Shown piece by piece: positions 50,291 to 62,035 of a stretch of 64,000 bases of DNA. The notes under the pieces were generated by a model. The model was not told the DNA's origin. It ran no database searches and saw only the letters and a list, made by a program, of their open reading frames with translations. This stretch comes from Halogeometricum sp. S3BR5-2 (GTDB lineage: Archaea; Halobacteriota; Halobacteria; Halobacteriales; Haloferacaceae): positions 1 to 64,000 of the forward strand of contig NZ_JAMQOQ010000006.1 of assembly GCF_031624635.1 (NCBI RefSeq), given 5' to 3'. How positions within the stretch are numbered: position 1 is the first letter of the stretch; each line of letters opens with the position of its first letter. A program made the translations under genes and the position numbers.

Positions 50291-51373
50291 TTACCGAATC
50301 AAGTGAATCGCCGCCGCCGGAACGACGGCCGCCACGCCGGCGCCGTCTCGTATTTCCGCCTGCTCGAAGCGGTGCGGCGTCGCCCGCGCCGTCAGCGAGG
50401 CGGGGGCGCCGCGGACGTCGACGACGACCCGGTAGCCGTCGCCCTCGTTCAGCCATCGGCGGACGGTCCCCCGGAGGACGTTCTCGTCGCCGGGGTGGGC
50501 CTCGTCGGGGGGAGCCCCGGACGGTGACCGAAGTCGGACCCGCGACGGGCGGACGCACGCCGTGACGTCGCCGGCGACCGGCGCGTCGGCCGGGACCGCC
50601 GCTCGCAGTCGGAGGTCGCCGACGCGGAGTGTGACCCCGTCGCTCGGGTCGCCCGTCCGGCCGTTCGCGCCCCCGACCACCGTCGCGTCGAACAGGTTGT
50701 CGGTGCCGGTGAACCGGGCGACGAACTCGCTCTTCGGGCGGTCGAGCACGTCCGCGGGCGTCCCCACCTGCTCGACGGTCCCGTCGCGGAGGACAGCGAT
50801 TCGGTCGCCGAGCGCCGTCGCCGTGCGCTGGTCGTGCGTGACGTAGACGACGGGGATGTCGAGCGAGTCGAACAGGTCGCGGAGTTCGTCGCGGAGGCGG
50901 TTGCGGATGGGGGCGTCGAGGCTCGACAGCGGTTCGTCCAAGAGGAGGGCGTCCGGGTCGGCGGCGAGGGTGCGAGCGAGGGCGACGCGCTGTCGCTCCC
51001 CGCCCGAGAGCGCCGCCGGCTTGCGGTCCAGCGCGTCGCGTATCTCGAAGCGGGCCGCAAGTTCCTCGACGCGGGCGTCGTCGTCCGCCGCGTAGGCGAC
51101 GTTCTCGCGGGCGGTCATGTGGGGGAACAGCGCGCCGTCCTGAAATACGATTCCCGCGCCGCGCCGCTCAGGCGGCAGGCCGTCGAGTCGCCTGCCGTCG
51201 AGCGAGACGCACCCCGCGTCGGGCGAGAGGATGCCGGCGACGAGGGAGAGGAGCGTCGTCTTCCCGCTCCCGGACGGGCCGAGCACGCAGAGCACCTCGG
51301 AGCCGACGGAGAGGTCCGTCGGTCCGAACGCGAACCCGGCGTAGGACTTCCGCAGTCCGGTCAGTTCCAGCAT
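50291..51373 (-). CDS. Molybdate/tungstate-type ABC transporter ATP-binding protein
   Basis: A 360-residue ATPase with Walker A GPSGSGKTT, Q-loop IVFQDGALFPHMT, signature LSGGERQRVA, Walker B ALLLDEPLSSLD and switch histidine VTHDQ. The C-terminal 110 residues resemble TOBE-type sequence (ACVRPSRVRLR, VRRWLNEGDGYRVVVDV), which binds oxyanions or regulates the transporter in ModC/WtpC proteins. Molybdate, tungstate or sulfate are possible; molybdate or tungstate are favoured by the molybdoenzyme genes nearby. The start is 1 nt from the permease stop. Confidence 0.9.
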   Translation of the reverse strand: MLELTGLRKSYAGFAFGPTDLSVGSEVLCVLGPSGSGKTTLLSLVAGILSPDAGCVSLDGRRLDGLPPERRGAGIVFQDGALFPHMTARENVAYAADDDARVEELAARFEIRDALDRKPAALSGGERQRVALARTLAADPDALLLDEPLSSLDAPIRNRLRDELRDLFDSLDIPVVYVTHDQRTATALGDRIAVLRDGTVEQVGTPADVLDRPKSEFVARFTGTDNLFDATVVGGANGRTGDPSDGVTLRVGDLRLRAAVPADAPVAGDVTACVRPSRVRLRSPSGAPPDEAHPGDENVLRGTVRRWLNEGDGYRVVVDVRGAPASLTARATPHRFEQAEIRDGAGVAAVVPAAAIHLIR

Positions 51374-51374
51374 C

Positions 51375-52181
51375 TCACTCCAATGGATTGGTGCCGAGGG
51401 CGTTCAGCGCGACGAGCGTGGCGACGGCGACGCCGAGGAGGACGACGGCGACGGGGAAGGCGTTCTCCAGACCGAGCGTCGAGAAGGAGACCCATATCTG
51501 GACCGGCATCGTCCGCGGGTAGTACGCGAGCATGATGGTGGCGCCGAACTCGCCCATCGAGCGGGCGAACGCGAGCGTGATTCCCGCGACGACGCCCGGC
51601 CAGGCCATCGGGAGCGTCACGCGCCGAACGGTCGACAGGCGACTCTTTCCGAGCGACCGCGAGGCGTGTTCGAGGCTCCGGTCGACCCCCTCGAACGCCG
51701 ACTTCGCCGTGACGACGACGAACGGCGAGGCCACGAACGTCTGCGCCAGCACGACGCCGGCGAGCGAGCGGGTGAGCGGAACGCCGACGGACGCGCCGAG
51801 GCTTCCGAGGACGGTGCCGGGGCCGACGACGGTGAGAAGCACCATGCCGCTGACGATGGGCGGGAGGACGAGGGGGAGAACCACCACGGCGGTGACGAGC
51901 GTCGCGGCGCGCCCCTCGGCCCGCGCCAGCCAGTAGGCGAGGGGGAGGCCGAAGACGGTGGCGACGGCCGCGCTGACCGTCGAGGCGGCGAGAGACGTGG
52001 TCGCCGCGGAGACGACGACGGGGTCGGACAGGCGGCGGAGGACCGTCGCGGGCGACTGGGCGACGAAGAGCGAGAGCAGGGGGACGAGGTAGTAGCACAA
52101 GAGCACCGCGCCGAGGAGGAGCGTCGCTGACAGCCAGTCGAACCGGCCGGCGGCGTCAGTCCGCGACGGCGTCGGGAACAT
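51375..52181 (-). CDS. Molybdate/tungstate-type ABC transporter permease
   Basis: A 268-residue permease with about six segments and an EAA-like cytoplasmic loop ASRSLGKSRLSTVRRVTLPMAWPG, as in ModB/WtpB/CysT. RSMGEFGATIMLAYYPRTMP follows; the R-S-x-G-E-F-G motif is characteristic of molybdate/tungstate permeases. The start overlaps the last 26 nt of the binding-protein gene. Confidence 0.92.
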   Translation of the reverse strand: MFPTPSRTDAAGRFDWLSATLLLGAVLLCYYLVPLLSLFVAQSPATVLRRLSDPVVVSAATTSLAASTVSAAVATVFGLPLAYWLARAEGRAATLVTAVVVLPLVLPPIVSGMVLLTVVGPGTVLGSLGASVGVPLTRSLAGVVLAQTFVASPFVVVTAKSAFEGVDRSLEHASRSLGKSRLSTVRRVTLPMAWPGVVAGITLAFARSMGEFGATIMLAYYPRTMPVQIWVSFSTLGLENAFPVAVVLLGVAVATLVALNALGTNPLE

Positions 52182-53130
52182 CTCCGGTGTACCGCGGGTA
52201 CTCGTCGGGGATAACGAACCCGAAATCGGCCAAGTAGTCGCCGGCGACGTGCGCGTCGAACACCGCGCGGGCCGCCGGCGAGGGTCGCCGGAGCGTCGAC
52301 CCGTAGCTGATGAGGCCGCCTTCGACCACCTTGCCGCTCGGCAGTTCGTAGTCGGCCGCCGCGTACGCCTCCGTGCGGTCGGGGTCGCTCAGGTCGATTT
52401 CGGGCGGGAGTTCGACGTAGTCGTACCCGCGCTCGACGGCCATGTTCCGGTAGGTGAACGCGGCGTCTATCGCCCCCGTCTCGAACTGGCTGACGAGTTG
52501 CGTCTCCGGGTATATCTGTCTCCTCTCGGGTATCGCCGCGCGGAGGTCCGCCTCCGTGCCGTAGTGGTCGGTGGCGAGTTCGAGGGCGAACAGCGTCCGG
52601 TAGCCGAGGGGGTCGAGGTCCGGGTCGGTCCGGCCGAGCGATACCTCCTCGGAGAGAAGCGGCCGGTACCAGCCGTCGGCGCCGGCGTCCGCGACGCGCC
52701 GGCCCCCCTCGGTGTCGGCGTTGTAGGCGACGACGAGGGAGTTCGTGGCGAACTCGGCGTACCACTCGGGGCGAAGCGGCGAGTCGAACAGCGCCACGTC
52801 CGCGACGGAGACGAGGTCGGGGTCCTTCTGCCCCTCGGCGACGAGGCGGGCGACGCGGGCGGAGCCGTGCGCCTCCACCTCCAGATTCGCGTCGACGGCG
52901 GGTTTGAGCCCGTGTTCGAGGGCGTTGTTCAGACTCCCGGCCGCGAGCATCGACACCGTCGCCGACCCGCCGTCGCCCGTTCCGCCGACCGTCGCGTCCC
53001 CGCTTTCGGCGCCGCCCGCGCCGTCGCCGGCGTGGCCGAGAACGCGGGCACACCCGGCGAGGCCGCCCATCGCCGCCGCCGCGCCGGCGAGGACGGACCG
53101 GCGACGGACCGACGAGTCAGCGTCAGGCAT
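52156..53130 (-). CDS. Molybdate/tungstate-binding lipoprotein
   Basis: A 324-residue oxyanion-binding protein. The signal is twin-arginine (VRRRSVLAGAAAAMG) with lipobox LAGC. The mature protein has SMLAAGSLNNALEHGL and ELATDHYGTE, and the late segment ETQLVSQFETGAIDAAFTYRNMA; the pattern agrees with WtpA/ModA proteins that bind MoO4 or WO4. The A-G-S-L-N segment is the oxyanion loop, as in archaeal WtpA. A CTTATTGG box lies 26 nt before its ATG, and the operon is divergent from the Tfx gene. Confidence 0.9.
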   Translation of the reverse strand: MPDADSSVRRRSVLAGAAAAMGGLAGCARVLGHAGDGAGGAESGDATVGGTGDGGSATVSMLAAGSLNNALEHGLKPAVDANLEVEAHGSARVARLVAEGQKDPDLVSVADVALFDSPLRPEWYAEFATNSLVVAYNADTEGGRRVADAGADGWYRPLLSEEVSLGRTDPDLDPLGYRTLFALELATDHYGTEADLRAAIPERRQIYPETQLVSQFETGAIDAAFTYRNMAVERGYDYVELPPEIDLSDPDRTEAYAAADYELPSGKVVEGGLISYGSTLRRPSPAARAVFDAHVAGDYLADFGFVIPDEYPRYTGDVPDAVAD

Positions 53131-53151
53131 GCGGTCAAAGAGAGTCGTTCG

Positions 53152-53159
53152 ACCAATAA
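53152..53159 (-). promoter_or_regulatory. TATA element of the molybdate/tungstate transporter operon
   Basis: CTTATTGG on the minus strand is centred 26 nt before the start codon at 53130, so the operon is probably transcribed as a leaderless mRNA from beside the inverted repeat. Confidence 0.45.
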
Positions 53160-53165
53160 GACTAT

Positions 53166-53185
53166 CTCAAACGGTTCTGTTTGAG
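53166..53185. promoter_or_regulatory. 20-bp inverted repeat between tfx and the transporter operon
   Basis: CTCAAAC-N6-GTTTGAG is a perfect 7-bp inverted repeat with a 6-bp centre. It lies just before the Tfx start (53191) and beside the TATA box of the transporter operon (53152-53159). It is the obvious candidate operator for the Tfx protein, which could control both directions. Confidence 0.6.
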
Positions 53186-53190
53186 TCCGC

Positions 53191-53616
53191 ATGGTGGCGA
53201 CCGAGGCGACGATACTGACCGACCGCCAGCGAGAGGTGCTCGAACTCCGCGAGAAAGGGTACACGCAGAAGGAGGTGGCCGAGCGGTTGGGGACGACGGA
53301 CGCGAACGTGAGCGCCGTCGAACGCGCCGCGGAGACGAACGTCGAGAAGGCGCGCCGGACGCTCGAACTCGTGCGGACGCTCCGCGCGCCCGTGCGCTTC
53401 ACCGTCCCGTCGGGGACGTCGTTCGACGCCCTCGTGGACGAGGTGTACGCCCGCGGTGACGACGCCGGCGTCAAGGTGGCCTACTGCCGCCCGGAACTGT
53501 ACGCGCACCTGTACGGGATGCTCGAAGGGCACTCCAGTCAGAACCACCTCGACACCGCCGTCGAGATGGGCCTCACCGAGAGCGGCGAGGCGAAGGTGTT
53601 CACGGCCGCCCCCTGA
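53191..53616 (+). CDS. tfx: Tfx-family DNA-binding protein
   Basis: A 141-residue archaeal regulator. Residues about 10-55 form a LuxR-like helix-turn-helix (LTDRQREVLELREKGYTQKEVAERLGTT); residues about 70-141 are a Tfx C-terminal domain with YCRPELYAHLYGMLEGHS. Tfx was first linked to molybdenum-dependent fmd gene control in a methanogen. Here it is divergent from a molybdate/tungstate transporter, with an inverted repeat between them, which fits a molybdate-responsive regulator (inference from context). It converges on xdhC with a 27-nt gap. Confidence 0.9.
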   Translation: MVATEATILTDRQREVLELREKGYTQKEVAERLGTTDANVSAVERAAETNVEKARRTLELVRTLRAPVRFTVPSGTSFDALVDEVYARGDDAGVKVAYCRPELYAHLYGMLEGHSSQNHLDTAVEMGLTESGEAKVFTAAP

Positions 53617-53643
53617 CCCGGTCGCGCCGGGGCGACGCGGCCC

Positions 53644-54804
53644 TCAGTCCGTCCTTCCGTCTGCGTCCACGTCGACTCGGTCGTGGATGGGACCGGCGCG
53701 CCGACTGAGATGCTGGGGCGTCCGGTCGTTCGCGACGGCCAGCAGTTCGGCGACGATGCTGTAGCCGATCTGGTACGGCGAGTCGCCGCCGAGGCTCAGC
53801 CCGATGGGCGTGTAGATTCGCTCGCGTTCGGCCTCGGTGAGCGTCCGGCCGTCCGCGGCCAGGTCCTCGCGCATCTCCTCGAAGCGGTCGTGCGGACCCA
53901 TCAGGCCGACGTAGGGCACGGGCGTCTCCAACAGCGCTTCGAGCGCGATGCGGTCGTCGAGGAAGTTGTGCGTCATCACGACGGCGTAGGTGTCCCCGTC
54001 CCACTCGCGCATCTCGCCCACGTCGGCCGGCGAGGCGGAGACCACCTCGTCGGCGCGGGGGAACCGCTCTCCGCCCGCCTTCCCGCCGCGGAACGAGACG
54101 ACGGTCACGCGGAAGTCGACGAGTTTCGCCAACTCCACGACGGGCGCGACGTCCGGTCCGGAGCCGAAGACGACGAGTTCCGGCGGCGGGCGGACGCCCT
54201 CCAGAAACACCTCGACGGTCCCGCCGTCCGTCTCGGCGGTGACCGTCTCGGCCTTGCCGCCCTCGTACAGCGTCGCCATCGCGGGTTCGAGTTCGGCGAG
54301 GACGTCCGGGTCCGAGAGGGCGCCGTCGGCGGCGTCCGAGAAGCCCTCCCCGTCGTAGTACGCGCGGGCGCCGGGTTCGAGGCCCGCGCTCTCGCCGCCG
54401 ACGGCGGTGGCGACGCCGATTGGGTCCCCGCCGAGTCGGGCCTCGACCACGGGGCGATAGGAGTCGTCGAGCGGTTCCAACAGGACGGTTATCACGCCGT
54501 TGCAGCCGACGCCGAGGCCCCACACGTCGTCCTCGCCGGTGAGGTCCCACGTCTCCACGCGCGGGTCGCCGTCGGACAGCACGTCCGCCGCGAGGGCGCG
54601 CACCTCGTCCTCCAGACAGCCCGCGGTGATGCTGCCCGCGCCGCTACCGTCGGGTCTGAGTATCATCTTCGCGCCCGGTCTGCGGTAGGCGCTCCCCTCG
54701 ACGTCGATGACGGTCGACAGAACGGCGTCCGCGTCGTCGTCGAGCGCTGCGCGTATCTGGTCGAAAACGTCGGTCTCCGGGAGGCTCCAGTCGGTCGTGC
54801 TCAT
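53644..54804 (-). CDS. XdhC/CoxI-family molybdenum cofactor maturation factor
   Basis: A 386-residue protein of the XdhC family. The N-terminal domain contains GSAYRRPGAKM and the GxGCxG-like GLGVGCNGVI; the C-terminal Rossmann domain contains VVFGSGPDVAPVVELAKL and VVMTHNFLDD, followed by TPIGLSLGGDSPYQIGYSIVAELL. XdhC proteins bind molybdenum cofactor, help its sulfuration and hand it to xanthine-dehydrogenase-type enzymes. Its start overlaps the CoxE stop by 4 nt, so it belongs to the CoxD-CoxE operon. Confidence 0.9.
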   Translation of the reverse strand: MSTTDWSLPETDVFDQIRAALDDDADAVLSTVIDVEGSAYRRPGAKMILRPDGSGAGSITAGCLEDEVRALAADVLSDGDPRVETWDLTGEDDVWGLGVGCNGVITVLLEPLDDSYRPVVEARLGGDPIGVATAVGGESAGLEPGARAYYDGEGFSDAADGALSDPDVLAELEPAMATLYEGGKAETVTAETDGGTVEVFLEGVRPPPELVVFGSGPDVAPVVELAKLVDFRVTVVSFRGGKAGGERFPRADEVVSASPADVGEMREWDGDTYAVVMTHNFLDDRIALEALLETPVPYVGLMGPHDRFEEMREDLAADGRTLTEAERERIYTPIGLSLGGDSPYQIGYSIVAELLAVANDRTPQHLSRRAGPIHDRVDVDADGRTD

Positions 54805-56177
54805 GGGTCGTTCGTGGTGTGTGCCGGTGATTCGGTCGTCCGCCGCTGCGTCTCCGTCCGTCTCGGGTCGAACTCGTAGCCGACGCGGCCGCCCGCGCCC
54901 TGCCGGCGCAGTTGCCGCGCCATCTCGCGCACGTCGTCCGGGCCGGCGAACGCGAACAGGCCGTCGACGAACGGGAGGGCGGCGGCCATCCCCCGCGCGG
55001 TCGGTTCGTACGCCGCCGCCGTCGCCAGCGGGTTCAGCCACAGCAGCCGGTCGGCGCGGCGGCGCAGCCACGACAGTTCGCGTTCGAGGCCCGCCACGTC
55101 GCCCATCTCCAGGCCGTCGCTGACGACGAAGACGACGGTGTTGCGGTCGACGGCCTCCGGGGCCGTCTCGCGCAGGCGCGAGAGCGAGTCGCCGATGCGC
55201 GTGCCGCCGCCCCACCTCGCCTCCGCCGCGTCGAGGGCGTCCGTCGCTTCCGCGGCGGTGGGGGCGTCCACCGCGTCGGTCACCTCGCGGAGGTCCTCGT
55301 CGAAGAAGAACACCCGGTTGTCGCCCCACGCCGCGCGGGCGCGGCGGAGGAACTCGACGAGGAACCCCCGGTCGACGGCGTCCAGCACCGACCGGCTCAC
55401 GTCGACCAGAAGCAGCGCCCTGACCGCCGTCCGGCGTCGCTCCCGCCGCGGCATCGAGAGGACGGCGCCGCCGGCGGCGACGCTGGTTCTGAGCGCGCGA
55501 CGGACGTTCGGGTGGTCGTCGCCGGGGCCGAACCGGCGCCCCTGCACGTCGGCCAGCGCGCGCGTCAGGTCGGCGAACGCGTCGTCGAGGTCGGTCGAGC
55601 CGAGGGGGAAGCCGCCGGCGACGGCCTCGGCCGCGCCGGCGGGACTGTACCGCGCCGCCGCCTCCTCGTTCTCGTCCCCGTCGCCGTCGTCGGAACTCTC
55701 GTCGGTGACCGCCGCGGCGAACGACTCGGTCAGCGAGCGCGCGGAGTCGTCCGCGCCGCCGCCGTCGTCGCCGTCCGCGGCGTCGTCGGATTCACCCGCC
55801 TCGTCGGCCGAGTCGGCGAACGGCGCGAGCGCCCCGTCCACGTCGTCGAGCGGCGAGGCCCCGTCGTCGGGGCCGGCGGCGAGTCGCCGCCAGAACTCCT
55901 CGAACAGACGGTCGAACGCCTCGAAGTCCGCGCGGTCGGCGAGGAGGCCCGCCCGGAGCGCCGAGCGGACCCGGTCGCGGTCCCCGAGGCCGACGACGGT
56001 CAGCGAGCGACCCGCCGTCGTCGCCGCGTTCGCCGGGACGGACGCCCCCGCGCGCCGAAGCGCCCTGACGAACCGGACGAGTTCGACGCGGAGGTGGTCG
56101 GCCACCGCGTCTTCGAGTCGACCGTTCCCGTCCGCGCCGGCGGCGTCGATGTCGGGGCCGCCGTCGGGTCGGGTCAC
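54801..56177 (-). CDS. coxE: VWA-domain protein of the CoxE family
   Basis: A 458-residue protein. The N-terminal half is helical with an Asp/Glu-rich insertion (about residues 105-165). A von Willebrand A domain (about 250-430) contains the MIDAS motif LLVDVSRSV and later threonine and Asp positions in GGGTRIGDSL and VFVVSDGLEMGD. CoxE works with the MoxR-type ATPase CoxD to assemble the metal centre of CO dehydrogenase in bacteria. It overlaps its neighbours by 4 nt on both sides. Confidence 0.9.
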   Translation of the reverse strand: MTRPDGGPDIDAAGADGNGRLEDAVADHLRVELVRFVRALRRAGASVPANAATTAGRSLTVVGLGDRDRVRSALRAGLLADRADFEAFDRLFEEFWRRLAAGPDDGASPLDDVDGALAPFADSADEAGESDDAADGDDGGGADDSARSLTESFAAAVTDESSDDGDGDENEEAAARYSPAGAAEAVAGGFPLGSTDLDDAFADLTRALADVQGRRFGPGDDHPNVRRALRTSVAAGGAVLSMPRRERRRTAVRALLLVDVSRSVLDAVDRGFLVEFLRRARAAWGDNRVFFFDEDLREVTDAVDAPTAAEATDALDAAEARWGGGTRIGDSLSRLRETAPEAVDRNTVVFVVSDGLEMGDVAGLERELSWLRRRADRLLWLNPLATAAAYEPTARGMAAALPFVDGLFAFAGPDDVREMARQLRRQGAGGRVGYEFDPRRTETQRRTTESPAHTTNDP

Positions 56178-57205
56178 GCCTCCGACCTCGCTCGCTCGGC
56201 CGCCGCCAGCAGTTCCTCCAAGAGGCGGTCGTCCACCCGTTCGACGTCCTCGACCTCCTTCAGCAGACAGCCGAGCGTGTTGCGGACCGTCTCGGGGGCC
56301 AGTTCGCCGTCGGTTCCGGGTCCGTCGGCGTCCGCGGCGGAACCGGCGTCGGCGGTACCGACGGCGCCGTCCCCGCCTCCGTCGCGGAGGGCGGCGACGG
56401 CCCGCGCCCAGTCGATGGTCTCTGCCGCCCCCGGCGGCTTCCGGAGCGGTTCCTCGCGGAGTCGCGCGGCCATCGCCGCGAGTTCGCTCGCCACCAGTCC
56501 GTCCAGTTCGGGCACCTTCCGTTCGAGGATGGCCGTCTCCTTCTCGAAGGACGGCGGCGAGACGTGCAGGTACAGACAGCGGCGCTTGAGCGCGTCGCTC
56601 AGCGCCCGGGTGCGGTTGGAGGTGACGACGACGACGGGCGGGCGCTCCGCTCGGACGGTGCCGAGTTCCGGCACCGACACCTGAAAGTCCGAGAGGACTT
56701 CGAGGAGGAGCGCCTCGAACTCGTCGTCCGCGCGGTCTATCTCGTCGACGAGGAGCACCGGCGGGCGGTCGGCGTCGGCGCGGAGCGCCCGCAAGAGGGG
56801 GCGTTCGAGCAGATACTCCTCGGTGAAGACGGACGGGTCCCGCGGGTCGGCGTCGGCGTCCGTCGTGGGAGAACCGCCGTCAGCCCGGTCGACCGGACTG
56901 CCGCCCGACTGGACCGCGAGTAACTGCTTCGCGTAGTTCCACTCGTAGAGGGCGTGTTCGGCCGTGAGTCCCTCGTAGCACTGGAGTCGAACCAGTTCGG
57001 AGCCGAAGCGCGCGGCCAGCACCTTGGCGAGTTCCGTCTTCCCCGCACCGGGTTCGCCCTCGACGAGGAGGGGTTTGCCGAGACGGAGCGCCAACAGCAC
57101 CGTCGTGACGATGTCGTCCTCGGCGACGTAGTCCTCCGCGTCGAACGCCGCGCGTATCTCCGCCTCGGTCACGTCGGCGAACGCCGTCGTCGGTCGGTCC
57201 GTCAT
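56174..57205 (-). CDS. coxD: MoxR-type AAA+ ATPase of the CoxD family
   Basis: A 343-residue AAA+ ATPase with Walker A GEPGAGKTE, Walker B VLLVDEIDRAD, sensor 1 VVVTSNRTR and an arginine finger in LKRRC. The insert DADADPRDPSVFTEEYLLERPLLRAL is typical of MoxR proteins. Together with CoxE it is a chaperone pair thought to insert or unfold for the metal centre. It is the first gene of a coxD-coxE-xdhC operon that is separated from coxM by 209 bp in which no other gene is seen. Confidence 0.93.
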   Translation of the reverse strand: MTDRPTTAFADVTEAEIRAAFDAEDYVAEDDIVTTVLLALRLGKPLLVEGEPGAGKTELAKVLAARFGSELVRLQCYEGLTAEHALYEWNYAKQLLAVQSGGSPVDRADGGSPTTDADADPRDPSVFTEEYLLERPLLRALRADADRPPVLLVDEIDRADDEFEALLLEVLSDFQVSVPELGTVRAERPPVVVVTSNRTRALSDALKRRCLYLHVSPPSFEKETAILERKVPELDGLVASELAAMAARLREEPLRKPPGAAETIDWARAVAALRDGGGDGAVGTADAGSAADADGPGTDGELAPETVRNTLGCLLKEVEDVERVDDRLLEELLAAAERARSEA

Positions 57206-57414
57206 CTCGTCGGTCGGGTGGTCATAGTCGTGGCGTGATAGTAGGTTCGTCGGTCGTTCGTCCGCGGTTCGCGTCGGAGTCTGAGTCTGCGTCCGAGTCG
57301 GGGGTCGAACCGCGGCGGCGCTCCCCGCGAGAGGTGAGTCGTCGCGGCGGCCGCGAGCGATTCGGGGGAGCGTCCCCGCCTTCGCCCGCGACGGTCCGGG
57401 TCCCGTCCGTCTGC
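57206..57414. other. 209-bp gap between coxM and coxD
   Basis: GC-rich, with no frame that looks coding, no clear TATA box and no strong hairpin. The upstream operon may read through into coxD. Confidence 0.4.
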
Positions 57415-58304
57415 TCAGTCGGCCGCGGCGGACGCCGAGACGCGTTCGCTCGCGTCCTGCAACGCCCGCTTCGTGTACACCTCCAGCAGTTGGGCGCGGA
57501 ACGCCGCCGAGGCCTGCAGGTCGTCCATCATCATCGCCTCGTCAAGGTCGTCCGCCGCGCGACTCGCGGCCGCCTCGATGGCGTCGTCGCCGAGGGTTTC
57601 GCCCGTCAGGGCGTCCTCGACGGGTTCGAGTCGGACGCCGTGGTCCATCACGCCGTTGGCGGCCACCTTGACGGAGGAGACGGCGTCGCCGTCCGTCGCG
57701 ACGAGCGCCGAGACGCCGACCATCGGGTAGCCCGACGCCGGACTCGGTTTCTTCGCGTACGTCCCGACGGCGCCGTCCGCCGACGGCAGTTCCACGCGCA
57801 CCAGCAGTTCGCTCGGGCCGAGGTCCGTCGCGTACATGCCGAAGAAGAACTCCTCGGCGGGGACCGAGCGCTCGCCGTCCGGACCGTGGACGACGAGCGT
57901 CGCGTCCGAGACGAGCGCCGGCCCCGGCAGGTCCGACGCCGGGTCGGCGTGCGAGAGGTTTCCGCCGACTGTTCCTCTGTTCCGGACCTGTCTGTCCCCC
58001 AACTGCTCGATGGCCGCCGTCAGCGCCGGCGCGTGCTCGTGCGCGTCGTCGGCGTCGAGCACCTCGCTGTAGCGCGTCATCGCCCCGATGGTCAGCGTGT
58101 CCCCGTCGCCGGAGACCCCTCGCAACTCCTCGACGCCGCTGATGTCTATCAGGACGTCGGGGCTGGACAGCCCCGTCTTCATCGCCGGGAGCAGGCTGTG
58201 TCCCCCCGCCAGCAGTTCGGTCTCTTCCATCGCGTGCTCTTCGAGCAGGTCGACCGCCTCCGAGACCGACTCGGCCTCGTAGTAGTCGAACTCGTCGGGG
58301 AACA

Positions 58305-58305
<1 letters not shown>
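57415..58305 (-). CDS. coxM: Molybdenum hydroxylase FAD-binding subunit (CoxM family)
   Basis: A 296-residue medium subunit. The FAD-binding loops are AGGHSLLPAMKTGLSSPDVLIDI and TVGGNLSHADPASDLPG; the late YPMVGVSALV segment is also conserved. It would receive electrons from the iron-sulfur subunit and pass them to an acceptor. The start overlaps the stop of the large-subunit gene by one base (TGATG), so the subunits are translated together. Confidence 0.93.
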
Positions 58306-60757
<2,452 letters not shown>

Positions 60758-60761
<4 letters not shown>

Positions 60762-61363
60762 CGGCTCTCACCCTCGTCGGGCCAGCGGACCTCGCAGCGG
60801 TCGGCCGTCTCCGCGCCGGGACTCGGTCCCGAGGCGCATCCGGCGTCGCCCTCCGCGCGTTCCTCGACGGACCCGCCGTCGGCGACGGCGCCGGAACCCA
60901 TCGTCTCGGCGGCGTTCTCGACGGCGTTGACGATGTTCTGATAGCCCGTGCAGCGGCAGAGGTTGCCTTCGAGGCCCTCCCGAATCTCCTCGCGGGAGGG
61001 GTCGGGATTCTCTTCGAGGAGGTCCGTCGCCGTCATCATCATCCCGGGCGTGCAGTAGCCGCACTGGAGGCCGTGCTCCTGTTGGAAGCCGGTCTGGATA
61101 GGGTGGAACTCGCCGTGGTCCGCGAGTCCCTCGACGGTGTCCAGCGTCGCGCCGTCGGCCTGAACGGCCAAGAGCGTGCACGACTTGACCGCGTCGCCGT
61201 CGAGGTGGACCGTACACGCGCCGCACGTGCTGGTCTCACAACCGACGTTCGCGCCGGTGTAGCCGAGTTGGTCCCGCAGGGCGTGGACGAGCAGCGTCCG
61301 CGACTCGACTTCGAGTTCGTGTTCTGTCCCGTTGACCGTCAGCGTGATGTCGTGTTCTGCCAT
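60758..61363 (-). CDS. coxS: Molybdenum hydroxylase iron-sulfur subunit (CoxS family)
   Basis: A 201-residue small subunit with two [2Fe-2S] sites. The N-terminal plant-ferredoxin type site has C-x4-C-x2-C-x11-C in [16 protein letters not shown] and its last cysteine in VKSC. The second site has QCGYCTPGM and CRCTGY. The C-terminal 40 residues ([17 protein letters not shown] and beyond) are an acidic extension absent from bacterial homologues. The start was set at [12 protein letters not shown]; upstream in-frame sequence is not family-like. It is 2 nt from coxG and overlaps coxL. Confidence 0.95.
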
Positions 61364-61365
61364 GG

Positions 61366-62013
61366 TTAGTCCGAATCGCTCGACCGACCGAGCACCCGGT
61401 CGACGAGTCCGCGGTCGCTCTCCGCCCCGTCCGACTCCGCCGCGTCGCCCTCGGTATCGACGTCCGAGAGCCGCTGTTCGTCCAATTTGTCCTCGACCGA
61501 CGAGAAGAACCGCTTGACGACGCGGTTGGCGACGGGGTTGACGACCCGTTGGCCCATCTGCGCCACCTTGCCGAACACGTCGGCCTCCGTCTCCCAGTCG
61601 ACGGCGGTTCCGTCCTCGGTCTCCGAGAGCGTCATTCCGGAGGACATCTCGAAGGAACTGTTGCTGGAGGAGCCCTCGCCGACGGCGGACATCTCCGGGT
61701 AGTCGCGCTCGTCGATGGTGACCACCGTCTCGAACGTCGGGTTCACCGGACCGACGCTTATCTGCATCAGGGCGGCGTAGTGGTTGCCCTCCTCGAACGC
61801 TCGCCCGGCGATGACCTCCGGGTCGCCGGTCAGTTCGACGTCCCGGTCGGCCGTCCGTTCGCGCAGGGCGTCGAAGTCGGGGTCCGGGTCGTCGACTTCG
61901 ACCAAGAACTGACAGCCGGGGAGCGACTCCTCGACCAGGACGGGGTCCGAGAGGGCGAGCCACACCTCCTCGACGGACGAACCCTCCAGCTCGAACGTCC
62001 CGCTAAACTCCAT
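61366..62013 (-). CDS. coxG: CoxG/SRPBCC-family protein
   Basis: A 215-residue SRPBCC-fold protein: MEFSGTFELEGSSVEEVWLALSDP, GCQFLVEVDD and VSVGPVNPTFETVV-like strands, then a long helical, charged tail. CoxG proteins are proposed to recruit CO dehydrogenase to the membrane. The start at MEFSG is six codons inside a longer frame and fits the family. An ACTATGAT box lies 27 nt before this ATG, so this is the first gene of a coxG-S-L-M operon. Confidence 0.88.
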   Translation of the reverse strand: MEFSGTFELEGSSVEEVWLALSDPVLVEESLPGCQFLVEVDDPDPDFDALRERTADRDVELTGDPEVIAGRAFEEGNHYAALMQISVGPVNPTFETVVTIDERDYPEMSAVGEGSSSNSSFEMSSGMTLSETEDGTAVDWETEADVFGKVAQMGQRVVNPVANRVVKRFFSSVEDKLDEQRLSDVDTEGDAAESDGAESDRGLVDRVLGRSSDSD

Positions 62014-62035
62014 ACCGCCACCTCTTGGCACGTGT

